Assembly: GCA_049276455.1 (NCBI GenBank)
Contig: JBASWL010000220.1
Location: 20,695-84,694 of the forward strand
Direction: 5' to 3'
Source of the DNA: Georgfuchsia sp049276455
GTDB lineage: Bacteria; Pseudomonadota; Gammaproteobacteria; Burkholderiales; Rhodocyclaceae
Length of the DNA stretch: 64,000 nucleotides
The notes beneath the pieces were generated by a model. The model was not told the DNA's origin. It made no database searches and saw nothing but the letters and a program-made list of their open reading frames with translations. The stretch's first letter is position 1. Every line of letters starts with the position of its first letter. Position numbers and translations under genes: made by a program. Positions 36,085 through 44,757 of this stretch are shown piece after piece.

Positions 36085-37581
36085 TCAATGCCCGCCAGCC
36101 GCCATCATTTTTCTATCGACGGAGGAAAGCTGATATTCCTTGGCGAAGGCGCCGGCGGGCTCCTTCATGAAAACCAGGCAGAGGACAAAGACCACCGCCG
36201 CCGAACAGCCGATGAGCAGAAAGAACTGGCTGTCGGTAAGGAAGGTATAGGCGGTGGTGAAAATGACGGCGCCGACATTGCCGTAGGCGCCGGTATATCC
36301 CGCTACATTGCCGGTGATGCGCCGCTTGACGAAGGGCACGAGCGCAAAGGTGGTGCCGCAGCCGCCGGTCACGAACATGGCACAGAACATCACCACCAGA
36401 ACCGCCATTGCCAATGGCCACTGCGGCCCGATCAGGCTCATCAGCACGAAACCTCCCGTCACGCCGGCAAGATAGATCAGGTGGGCAAGCTTGCGAGTGG
36501 GGGTGCGGTCCGACACATAGCCGCCAAGCGCGCGTGAGAAGAAGTTCAGCACCGCGAACAGCGAGCCGAAGAGGCCAGCCATTACGGGGCTCAACTCGAA
36601 TGTCTTCTGGAAGAAGAAGGGCAGCATCGAAACGATCGCCAGCTCGGCACCGAAGGTGACGACATAGGATGCGCAGAGCGTGCCCACTTGCGTAAAGTTG
36701 TACCGGTCGTCCTCGGGCACACCCTTCCTCAGGATCGGCGCATTGACCTTGATAAGCGCCACAACCTGGTACAGCACGCCCGCCACCACGATGGCATAGA
36801 GAATGTATGAAGTCTCGGCGGAAATATATTGCTTGTTCGTCACCGTGCGTACCAGCAGGGACAGCACGCCGACGATGGGGATAGTCCAGAAAATCGCCTT
36901 GACCAGATCGCCCCAGGTAGATACCTCGATGGCCTGGGCCTTCCTGGCCAGGGGGCGCTTCGTGCCGACCGGGCCATCGGTAATTGCGAACCAGTAGTAG
37001 ATGCCATACAGGAACATCACCATGCCGCTGATGGCGATGGACCAGCGCCAGCTATCGAGCAGACTGAGGGCGATGAACGGCAGGGTGATCGCCGCCACCG
37101 ACGAGCCCCAGTTGCCGAGACCTGCCTCGACGCCCTGCGAAAAGCCCGCATCCTTTGGTTTGAACCAGAGCGAGGTCATGGCAATGCCGACGACGAAACC
37201 AGTGCCGACCGCACCCAGAATCAACCGCGCTATTAGCATCTCGGTATAGGTGGTGGCAAAGGCGAACCAGACGCAGGGCACGGCCATTGTCCACAGCACC
37301 AGGCAGAACGTCTTGCGTGGGCCGATCCGGTCGCAGATCATGCCGACGATGACTCGGGCAGGAACCGTCAGCGCCACATTGCAGATGGCAAGAATCTTGA
37401 GCTGGTCCAGCGTGAGGCCCGTTTCCTTGATGATGGTCGACACCAGCGGCGCCATGTTGAACCAGACGTAGAAGGTGATGAAAAACGCCATCCACGTCTT
37501 GTGCAGGGCGCCGATTTCAGGCCGCTTGAAATCGAGCAAATCCAGCCAGCCCATTGCTTTGTCATCTGATTTTTCGGACAT
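36085..37581 (-). CDS. narK1: Nitrate transporter, NarK1-type MFS protein
   Basis: 498 residues from the ATG at 37581 (MSEKSDDKAMGWLDLLDFK); a TTG six bases earlier is less likely. Twelve helices. Family motifs include VALTVPARVIVGMICDRIGPR, with the conserved Arg, and the glycine-rich GVEAGLGNWGSSVAA and VAGYTGAYGNVGAVIF. NarK1-type members are thought to import nitrate with protons, while NarK2 exchanges nitrate for nitrite. It is 66 bp from uspA and 41 bp from the porin, all in one direction. Confidence 0.9.
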   Translation of the reverse strand: MSEKSDDKAMGWLDLLDFKRPEIGALHKTWMAFFITFYVWFNMAPLVSTIIKETGLTLDQLKILAICNVALTVPARVIVGMICDRIGPRKTFCLVLWTMAVPCVWFAFATTYTEMLIARLILGAVGTGFVVGIAMTSLWFKPKDAGFSQGVEAGLGNWGSSVAAITLPFIALSLLDSWRWSIAISGMVMFLYGIYYWFAITDGPVGTKRPLARKAQAIEVSTWGDLVKAIFWTIPIVGVLSLLVRTVTNKQYISAETSYILYAIVVAGVLYQVVALIKVNAPILRKGVPEDDRYNFTQVGTLCASYVVTFGAELAIVSMLPFFFQKTFELSPVMAGLFGSLFAVLNFFSRALGGYVSDRTPTRKLAHLIYLAGVTGGFVLMSLIGPQWPLAMAVLVVMFCAMFVTGGCGTTFALVPFVKRRITGNVAGYTGAYGNVGAVIFTTAYTFLTDSQFFLLIGCSAAVVFVLCLVFMKEPAGAFAKEYQLSSVDRKMMAAGGH

Positions 37582-37647
37582 TTTCAAATTTCTTTCCTGA
37601 AAGTTGGTATCGAAAAGCGCGCTGCCACAATCGCGGGGTATGCTTGA

Positions 37648-38064
37648 TCAGTGCATGATCAGGATGGGGCAATCACCAATGTGGTGGATCAGGTAGTCGC
37701 TGACGCTGACGGTGACATTGCCGAACCTCACGCCGCCCTTGGGCGGACGGCTGGTGATGACGACAAGATCCGGTTGTTTCTTGCTGACGGCCGCCACCAG
37801 CATCTTGCGCGGATCACCAATCGCCAGAATCGCGTCCACATCGAGCCCCTGCTCGCTGACCCACTCAGCCGCTTGCTTAAGATTCGCTTCCCGCTTCGCG
37901 CGCCACTCTTCGAACGCTTCATCGTCGTAACTGCTGGCGTCGGCCGGTTCTTCGGCAACGGTCACCACGATAATTTCCGGGCTGAACTGCTTGAACATTG
38001 CAACTGACTTCTCAAGTGCGGACCTGGCAGGTTCCGAACCGTCATAGCAGACTAGAATTTTCAT
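37648..38064 (-). CDS. Universal stress protein, UspA family
   Basis: 138 residues, one Usp domain. N-terminal MKILVCYDGSEPARSALEKS is typical. The ATP-binding tail is altered: in place of the usual G-x2-G-x9-G-S/T it reads SRPPKGGVRFGNVTVSVSDY, so nucleotide binding is uncertain. Usp genes often sit with narK in denitrifiers and respond to low oxygen. It has its own 190-bp upstream region after narL. Confidence 0.9.
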   Translation of the reverse strand: MKILVCYDGSEPARSALEKSVAMFKQFSPEIIVVTVAEEPADASSYDDEAFEEWRAKREANLKQAAEWVSEQGLDVDAILAIGDPRKMLVAAVSKKQPDLVVITSRPPKGGVRFGNVTVSVSDYLIHHIGDCPILIMH

Positions 38065-38237
38065 CTTTGCCTCTCCCCCAATAGAAAAGCGGGTGCCAAA
38101 ATCATTTTTCGCGGACAGGTTTCCGTTACTGAGAATGGTAGGGAGAGCGCGACGCAGCGTCCATTCGCCCGTAGACCGAAAAGGGCGATGCGTGAGTAGG
38201 GGGTGTTGTTAGCCCGGTCGACTGAAAACCGTTGGGC

Positions 38238-38261
38238 GAACTAGTTCTTTGTGACTAGTTC
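38238..38261 (-). repeat. Tandem duplication and stem at the narL stop codon
   Basis: On the - strand AAGAACTAGT occurs twice with CACA between, so the last two codons and stop of narL (AAG AAC TAG) are repeated just downstream. Because ACTAGT is its own complement the pair also forms an 8-bp stem GAACTAGT/ACTAGTTC, which could act as a weak terminator. Confidence 0.5.
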
Positions 38262-38923
38262 TTCTGGGCTAGCCCATGCTCGACGGCATAGACGGCGGCC
38301 TGGACGCGGCTCGTCAGGCCAAGTTTCTTGAGGATGCCCTGGATATGGATTTTCACCGTGCTTTCGGCGAGATCGAGGTCGCGGGCAATCTCCTTGTTGC
38401 TCGCACCGCTCACGAGGAATACGATGATCTCGCGCTCACGTGGCGTCAGTCTGTCGTGATCGGCCGTTGCCGGCACGGGCGTCTTGGTGTCGCGCACACT
38501 ATGCATCAACTTGGCTGTCATCTGGGCTGACATGACCGCCTCACCTTCGGCCGCACGCCGTATCGCATCGACAAGGAAATCGGCATCGATGTTCTTCAGC
38601 AGGTAGCCCTGCGCACCAGCGCGCAAGGCATCGAGAAGATCGTCGGCATCTTCCGAGACGGTCAGCATCACCACATGGGTTTCCGGCACCTCCTCGATGA
38701 TGAGTTGCACTGCTTCGTGTCCGGAAATACCGGGCATGTGCAGGTCAAGCAGGACGACGTCGGGCTTGAGCGACTTGGCGCGCTTGACACCCTCGAGGCC
38801 ATCGCCCGCCTCGCCAACCACTTCAAACGCTCCATGCCGTTGCAACAGCGCCTTGATGCCGCTACGGAACAGCGTGTGATCGTCAACCAGCAGGACGCGT
38901 ATGGTTTTTTCCACGATATGCAT
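38255..38923 (-). CDS. narL: Nitrate/nitrite response regulator NarL
   Basis: 222 residues. N-terminal receiver domain with the acidic pocket in VLLVDDHTLF and the phosphoacceptor Asp in DVVLLDLHMPG, Lys in YLLKNIDADF. The C-terminal LuxR-type helix-turn-helix reads LTPREREIIVFLVSGASNKEIARDL. NarL turns on nar genes when nitrate is present. It starts 5 bp after the narX stop, so the two are surely co-transcribed. Confidence 0.95.
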   Translation of the reverse strand: MHIVEKTIRVLLVDDHTLFRSGIKALLQRHGAFEVVGEAGDGLEGVKRAKSLKPDVVLLDLHMPGISGHEAVQLIIEEVPETHVVMLTVSEDADDLLDALRAGAQGYLLKNIDADFLVDAIRRAAEGEAVMSAQMTAKLMHSVRDTKTPVPATADHDRLTPREREIIVFLVSGASNKEIARDLDLAESTVKIHIQGILKKLGLTSRVQAAVYAVEHGLAQKN

Positions 38924-38928
38924 TAGGC

Positions 38929-40866
38929 TTATTGGGGCAGCACGAGAGTAACACAGGTACCACGTCCCGGCGCCGCATCGATTTCGAGGCGCGCGCCGAT
39001 ACGATGGGCGCGCTCGCGCATGATGCCAATGCCTACGTGCGAGCCGCCTTCTTCGACGACCTGTGCCAGATCGAAGCCCTTGCCGTTATCGTGTACCGAG
39101 ATGCGCGGCACATCATCACAACGCATGTCCACATTCACCTTGGTTGCCGCGGCATGCTTGCGCACATTCGACAGCGCTTCCTGGATGATGTGCAACACCT
39201 GGATTGTGCTGACCGCGGACGATGAGGCGCGATAGTCGGTCATGTTGAAAGTCGTCTCAATGCCGGTCTGGCCTTCGAATTTCTCCAGGGCGCTGCGAAT
39301 CGCATCGTCGAGTTCGGCATGATCGACCCTGATACGGAAATGCACCAGCAATTCGCGTACGTTGTCGTAGCTCTCCTGTATGCCTTCGCGCATGCGCGCG
39401 AGCTCGGCGCTTGCAACTTCAAGTTGACCACCACGTAGCGAGCCTTGCAGCATCTGCGCCTGGATATTGAGGAAAGCCAGCGATTGGGCAATGCTGTCGT
39501 GCAGTTCCTGTGCCAGCAGGTTGCGTTCTTCCGAAACAGCCATTTCCTTTTCCCGCACCGCGAGGCGCAGGTTCTCGATCGCCACGCCCAGATGCTGTCC
39601 AATCGCTTCCAGCAGACGCAGCTCGTCGCTGGCAAGCATGCGCTCCTCGCGAAAAAAAAGGGTAAAAATGCCGAACACCTGGTTCTTGGAAAGGATCGGT
39701 ATGGCGGCCATGGCAGCATAGCCATCGCCCATGCAGTTCTTCAGCAACGCGACTCCCTGCGGTTCTTGCGCCAGGTTTTGCGCGATCGAAGCGCCCTGTG
39801 CGGCAACATTGCCACACAGGCAGGTGCCGAGCGGCAAGCGCGCCTCGGCCTTGACGAATGTATCCGACATATTGTGACTGACGACGATTTCCAGCTCGCG
39901 CGTCGCCGCATTGACCATGCGCACAACCCCGCCCGAGGCGCCGAGCAGGTCGCAAAGCTTGAGCAGAACACCCCTGCAAAGGATCTCCAGCGTCGCGGGT
40001 TCCGCCAGATAGGCGGTGACCTCGTACAACAGCGCCAGTTCCCGGTTCTTCTCCTCGACGCTGCGGGTCTTGTCAGCCACGCGCTGCTCCAGCGTCGCAT
40101 AGAGATCCTGAAGATGATCGGCCATGCGATTGAAGCCGGTGGCAAGCTCACCTAGCTCGTCCTGTGAGGCGACCGGCAGGCGCACTTCAAAATCGGAGGC
40201 AGCCATGCGTTCGATACCGGCCCTGAGCATTTCGACCGGCCTGATCACCAGTCTGCGAAAAAGATAACCCAGCAGCAGCGTGCCCAGCAGCGAGAAGAGA
40301 ACCAGTGCATTCTGGAACAAGTACATCAGGGAGGTATCGCGCGCGTTGCTGCGTTCCACCATCAGCACCAATTCGTTGATCATCGGCACATAGCGCCGCA
40401 CCGATATGTCAAAAGCCGCCATGAGGCCGCGGCGCTCGTTTTCGTCACTTGCCGCCAGCAGTTTTTCGATCTGCGGCTTTATATTGGCGTCCCACTCGTA
40501 GCGCAGGCCGCGCATTCTTTCCTGGACACGCCGATCACGCGGCAGGAACAAAGGGCGCTGCGGGTCACCGATCTCCAGCATGTGCAGTGTGGATTCGAAG
40601 TCACGCATGAATCGGCGCACCTCGTCCAGCGCGATCTTGGGCGACTGGGTGGCATCCAGCGACTGATGCAGATAATAGGCAAGGCCATAGGTGCGCATGC
40701 GCTGCTTGCCGGCTTCGTTGATTGCAGCCGCGCCACCTTCCAGATGGTGCGCAACATTCAGGGTAAGAAGAATCACCGCCAGGGCAAAGACGAAATAGAC
40801 GACCAGAATGGCATTGATCTTGGCGCCGAGTTTGCGCGGGGAAAGTCTTGCTATCGCCTTTATCAT
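38929..40866 (-). CDS. narX: Nitrate/nitrite sensor histidine kinase NarX
   Basis: 645 residues from the ATG at 40866 (MIKAIARLSPRKLGAK); the ATG at 40938 would add a polar stretch before the membrane helix. Order: helix 1 (about 20-40), periplasmic sensor with the P-box-like AINEAGKQRMRTYGLAYYL, helix 2, HAMP, a GAF-like domain (about 290-430) and a HisKA_3 kinase. The phosphorylated His is in AQELHDSIAQSL; the ATPase boxes are seen as EALSNVRKHA and VHDNGKGFD. It senses nitrate in the periplasm and passes phosphate to NarL. Confidence 0.94.
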   Translation of the reverse strand: MIKAIARLSPRKLGAKINAILVVYFVFALAVILLTLNVAHHLEGGAAAINEAGKQRMRTYGLAYYLHQSLDATQSPKIALDEVRRFMRDFESTLHMLEIGDPQRPLFLPRDRRVQERMRGLRYEWDANIKPQIEKLLAASDENERRGLMAAFDISVRRYVPMINELVLMVERSNARDTSLMYLFQNALVLFSLLGTLLLGYLFRRLVIRPVEMLRAGIERMAASDFEVRLPVASQDELGELATGFNRMADHLQDLYATLEQRVADKTRSVEEKNRELALLYEVTAYLAEPATLEILCRGVLLKLCDLLGASGGVVRMVNAATRELEIVVSHNMSDTFVKAEARLPLGTCLCGNVAAQGASIAQNLAQEPQGVALLKNCMGDGYAAMAAIPILSKNQVFGIFTLFFREERMLASDELRLLEAIGQHLGVAIENLRLAVREKEMAVSEERNLLAQELHDSIAQSLAFLNIQAQMLQGSLRGGQLEVASAELARMREGIQESYDNVRELLVHFRIRVDHAELDDAIRSALEKFEGQTGIETTFNMTDYRASSSAVSTIQVLHIIQEALSNVRKHAAATKVNVDMRCDDVPRISVHDNGKGFDLAQVVEEGGSHVGIGIMRERAHRIGARLEIDAAPGRGTCVTLVLPQ

Positions 40867-41121
40867 TTGCACTTCGCTTATGTCCTTGAGAGTCCCGCCA
40901 CTTCCCGGTCTATCCTGCAACAACAGGCCGTAATCCACGTCGATATCTATTGGTCTTCCATTAATGGCCTGCTCATTTGAACCAGACCTGGTGTGGTTAG
41001 TTTACAGCCGATCAACAAAATGCTGCCCGGTCCTGATTCAGTGGCAAGCAACAAGGCTTGCTTCCGCTGTTATCCTCACCACCCAACCCAGGTGCATCCA
41101 GCAATAACTTGAAGTGATGAT

Positions 41122-41796
41122 ATGAACATTGAACTTACGCTCCACGAAACCCGCGTCATCGGCTGCCTGATCGAAAAGGAAATCACCACGCCCGAGCAGT
41201 ACCCGCTGTCGCTCAACGCCCTGACCAACGCCTGCAACCAGCGCAGTAACCGCGACCCGGTACTGGATCTGGATGAGGCAGAAGTCCGGCAGGTGGTGGA
41301 CGGCCTGATCAGGAAATTCCACGTCAATGAAGTGGGTGGATTTGGCAGCCGCGTGCCCAAGTTCCAGCATCGATTCTGTAATACCAATTACGGCATGCTG
41401 AAATTCTCGCCACAGGAACTCGCCATCGTCTGCGAACTATTTTTACGTGGTCCGCAGACGCCGGGAGAACTGCGCAGCCGTGCCAGCCGGCTGTGCCGCT
41501 TCGGTGATGTAACTGAAGTCGAGGCAGTATTGAACCAGCTCAGCCAGCGCGAAGATGGGCCCTTCGTTAAACAGCTGCCACGCGAGCCAGGCAAGCGGGA
41601 ATCGCGCTACAGCCATTTGTTCAGTGGCGACTCAAGTGATGCCGGCGAACAGGCAACCACGGCGGGATTTGCCGATTCTGGAGAGCAGGGACAGGCGGCA
41701 AGCGGCCGCATGGAAAGGCTTGAGCAGCGGCTGACCGAGCTGGAAACAGAAGTGGCGGCATTGAAGGAGCTCGTCAGCGAGCTAGTCTCTTCTTGA
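41122..41796 (+). CDS. yceH: YceH family protein (DUF480)
   Basis: 224 residues. It has two winged-helix-like repeats. The N-terminal text LHETRVIGCLIEKEITTPEQ, then YPLSLNALTNACNQRSNRDP, is diagnostic, as is the middle SPQELAIVCELFLRGPQTPG. A coiled coil closes the protein (RLEQRLTELETEVAALKELV). Function unknown in all species. It is divergent from narX and stands alone. Confidence 0.92.
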   Translation: MNIELTLHETRVIGCLIEKEITTPEQYPLSLNALTNACNQRSNRDPVLDLDEAEVRQVVDGLIRKFHVNEVGGFGSRVPKFQHRFCNTNYGMLKFSPQELAIVCELFLRGPQTPGELRSRASRLCRFGDVTEVEAVLNQLSQREDGPFVKQLPREPGKRESRYSHLFSGDSSDAGEQATTAGFADSGEQGQAASGRMERLEQRLTELETEVAALKELVSELVSS

Positions 41797-41968
41797 AAAT
41801 GCGGCGACGAGGCCACTGACAACCAGGGCCGCCGTGAATTTCCCATTTAGTCTTGCCGCAACCCTATGCAACGCTCTTGTGTTTATCCAAGGACAATGAG
41901 ACTTAAATGAAGCAGAAGATACCGTATGGTTTATGGAGATTCGAAATGAATATCCCAAGGATGCCTAG

Positions 41969-42565
41969 CTAGCGCCAGCCGAGCACCATCCCCAATATCA
42001 TTGTCAGCAAGAGCATCAATCCAATCCACACAGCAGCGCCGGTTACCGTGATGAGTTTGGTAAGCCGACGCGCATTTTCTTCACTTCTTACGCGTAGCAG
42101 TGCACGCACGCCATGCCGGACCAACGCAACGCTGCCCAGCCATGCGGCTACAACAACCAACACGTTGAACCACAGGCTTGGCACAAATAACGCCAGCGCC
42201 GACAGCCACAGGGGCGTCGGTGCGATCGCAGCCAGCGTGAAGGCTTTCGCATAGTCCGGGTGGATGTCAGCCACGCCGCCCAGTTCCTGAATGTAGGCCG
42301 CCATCAGCAGCACCATGGCCAGTTCGACAAGGAAGAACATCGCGCCGACCAACAGCGCCTCGCCACCTGTCAGCGGTGGCAGCACCAAAGCAAATACGAC
42401 ACCGGGATGAACAAGCTGGGCATAGGCATACATCAACGGCGGAATCAGTGACATCGGCATGACAAAGTACAACATCAACTTCGTAGCCGTGGGATGCATG
42501 CGCACAATGTCTGACCAGCCATCGTTATCCGATACCATCATTTTTGGCAAGGTTATAAGCGACAT
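41969..42565 (-). CDS. Yip1-type membrane protein
   Basis: 198 residues from the ATG at 42565, which has GAGGAG nine bases upstream; an ATG at 42613 would add 16 residues of poor fit. Five hydrophobic segments are seen after a cytosolic N-terminus with HPTATKLMLYFVMPMSLIPP, typical of bacterial Yip1-domain proteins. The role is unknown. It lies downstream of the arginase-aminotransferase gene on the same strand, 89 bp away. Confidence 0.75.
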   Translation of the reverse strand: MSLITLPKMMVSDNDGWSDIVRMHPTATKLMLYFVMPMSLIPPLMYAYAQLVHPGVVFALVLPPLTGGEALLVGAMFFLVELAMVLLMAAYIQELGGVADIHPDYAKAFTLAAIAPTPLWLSALALFVPSLWFNVLVVVAAWLGSVALVRHGVRALLRVRSEENARRLTKLITVTGAAVWIGLMLLLTMILGMVLGWR

Positions 42566-42654
42566 GATTCGTCTCCTCTTACTCGTAAAGGAATTACGTG
42601 CCGACAATCCCAAGCTTCAGTATAGATAGCCGTTCGACACTTTGAGGGATGTTT

Positions 42655-44745
42655 TCAGGCTGTAGCCAGTTGCTTGTCCAATTCATTGATCGCGCTTTGC
42701 ACCGCATCTATTCCGTAATCCAGTTCGGCGCGGGTGATGATCAATGGTGGCGCCAAGCGGGCGACCGTCTCGTGTGTGTCTTTGGAAAGCACACCATGCT
42801 GCAGCAGGATTTCGCAGAATCTCTTTGCATCCACCATGTCTGGATTCAAGTCGATGCCGGCCAGCAGACCGCAACCGCGTACTTCTCGTATGTAGGGACT
42901 CTTGATGGCCTTGAGCCGCGCCTGCATATGGGTGCCGAGTTTGGCCGCATGCGCCACCAGTTTTTCTTCCTCCAGCAGCGCCAGGGCTTCCAGCGCCACT
43001 GCCGCGGCCAGCGGATTACCGCCGAAAGTGCTGCCGTGATCGCCGGGAGTAAATACACGCATTACGCGATCGTCGGCAAGAAACGCGGAAACCGGCAGCA
43101 GGCCGCCACCGAGTGCCTTGCCAAGAATCACGCCGTCGGGATGCACTTGATCATGTTCGCAGGCGAGCAGGCGTCCGGTACGGCCGAGTCCGGTCTGCAC
43201 CTCATCGGCGACCAGCAGCACGTCGTGGTGGCGGCAGATTCTTGCGCAGGCGGCGAGGTAACCCTTGGGCGGAACTATGATGCCGCCTTCGCACTGGATC
43301 GGTTCGACCAGGAACGCGGCGGTGCGCGGCGTGATCGCCGCCTCCAGCGCCGCAGCATCGCCATAGGGGATGGTGATCAGTCCTGATGGGAAGGGGCCGA
43401 AACCGTTGCGGTATTGCGCTTCGGTGGAGAGACCGACAATGGCGATGGAGCGACCATGAAAATTGCCCTTACAGGCGATGATCTCGGCCTTGCCATCGGC
43501 AATGCCCTTCACCTGGTAGCCCCATTTACGCGCCGCCTTGAGCGCCGTTTCCACCGCTTCGAGTCCTGTGTTCACCGGCAAGGCGCGCTCATAACCAAAG
43601 AGTTCGGTGAGCCGCTTGAGGAACAAGGGCGGGCGGTCGTTGTAGTACGCGCGCGAGGTAACTGCGAGCCGCCTGGCCTGGCTGTCGAGCGCCGCCACCA
43701 GGCGCGGATGGGCGTGGCCGAAGGACAGCGCTGAATAGGCGGCCATCATGTCGAGGTAGCGGTGGCCATCCGCATCCCATACCCGGCAGCCTTTGCCCCG
43801 TGACAACACGACTGGCATTGGCGCGTAGTTGAGGGCACCGTAGCGGTTTTCCCAGATCATCAAGTCCTTGGCCCGCGGCAGACAGAATGCTTCGATGAGA
43901 TCGACGATTAAGCGCCCGCTGCGGTAGTCGACATCACGAACGGGATCGTATTCGGCGATTTCCAGCGCGGCGAAGTCGGGATGACGGGCTAACCCACGCA
44001 GTGCCTGGCGCAACTGCGCGGCATTGAGGCCGTCTGGTGCAGGCGTCGCTACGGCAGGCGCCTGCGTCGGATCGATGGCATCGAGGTCGAGGCTGATGCC
44101 GAACATCGCGTTACCACGTTGCGCCACCTTCAGCGCATCGTCCATCACGGCGGTCAGGCCACGCAGGTGAATTTCATCCATCGGAAATATGCGCACGCCG
44201 AATTCATGCAGCAATTGCAGTTCGCTATTTTCCCAGCTGCGCGCGCCGATCAGCGCGATGCGCTGCGGATCAAGCAGCGGGCTGGCAATCGTTTCCAGAC
44301 CTGCCACCTTGGCGCCCAAGAGCGCCGCCAGCGGCATGCCGTGCGGATTACCGGTGGGACTGTTGTCCGGCGTATGTGCATCGAGATGAGCATCGATCCA
44401 CACCAGACCGAGCGGCTTCTTCAGCGCGCGCGCGACGCCGCGCCAGGTGCCTGCCGCCATGGTGTGATCGCCACCGAGGACGACTGGCAGATGACCATCG
44501 GCAGTGACTGCTGCCGTTGTATCGGCCAGCCTGTTGCACAAATCCTTCAAAGCCGGCCAGCGTCGATCGGTTGCAGGAACAATGGTAGCTTCCCATTGCG
44601 CGGATAGACCTGCCCGCCGTGGCGCGTCGAGAACGCCCAGTATCTTGAGCGTCGACGGACCTTGCTCCGTGCCATGCCCCGGCGCGCCGAGCGCACTAGC
44701 GACGCCGATCAGGCGCAATTCAGGCAAACGATGCAGGTTGGCCAT
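42655..44745 (-). CDS. Arginase fused to ornithine aminotransferase
   Basis: 696 residues in one frame. Residues 1-295 are an arginase with the manganese ligands in VVLGGDHTMAAG, VWIDAHLDAH and SLDLDAIDP, and substrate residues in SPTGNPHGMPLA. Residues 300-696 are a class III PLP aminotransferase of the RocD type: NTGLEAVETALKAARKWGY, VEPIQCEGGIIVPPKGYL, ADEVQTGLGRTG, the PLP Lys in ILGKALGGGLLP and STFGGNPLAAAVALEAL. It would convert arginine to ornithine plus urea, then ornithine to glutamate semialdehyde. The linker is only a few residues. It follows putA by 12 bp in one operon. No frameshift or stop marks the junction. Confidence 0.93.
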   Translation of the reverse strand: MANLHRLPELRLIGVASALGAPGHGTEQGPSTLKILGVLDAPRRAGLSAQWEATIVPATDRRWPALKDLCNRLADTTAAVTADGHLPVVLGGDHTMAAGTWRGVARALKKPLGLVWIDAHLDAHTPDNSPTGNPHGMPLAALLGAKVAGLETIASPLLDPQRIALIGARSWENSELQLLHEFGVRIFPMDEIHLRGLTAVMDDALKVAQRGNAMFGISLDLDAIDPTQAPAVATPAPDGLNAAQLRQALRGLARHPDFAALEIAEYDPVRDVDYRSGRLIVDLIEAFCLPRAKDLMIWENRYGALNYAPMPVVLSRGKGCRVWDADGHRYLDMMAAYSALSFGHAHPRLVAALDSQARRLAVTSRAYYNDRPPLFLKRLTELFGYERALPVNTGLEAVETALKAARKWGYQVKGIADGKAEIIACKGNFHGRSIAIVGLSTEAQYRNGFGPFPSGLITIPYGDAAALEAAITPRTAAFLVEPIQCEGGIIVPPKGYLAACARICRHHDVLLVADEVQTGLGRTGRLLACEHDQVHPDGVILGKALGGGLLPVSAFLADDRVMRVFTPGDHGSTFGGNPLAAAVALEALALLEEEKLVAHAAKLGTHMQARLKAIKSPYIREVRGCGLLAGIDLNPDMVDAKRFCEILLQHGVLSKDTHETVARLAPPLIITRAELDYGIDAVQSAINELDKQLATA

Positions 44746-44757
44746 GATGATTACTCC

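Noticed and set aside
37644..37662. TGATCA-n5-TGATCA as an FNR site before narK1
   Set aside because: Spacing and half-sites do not match TTGAT-n4-ATCAA and the segment is the 3' end of uspA.
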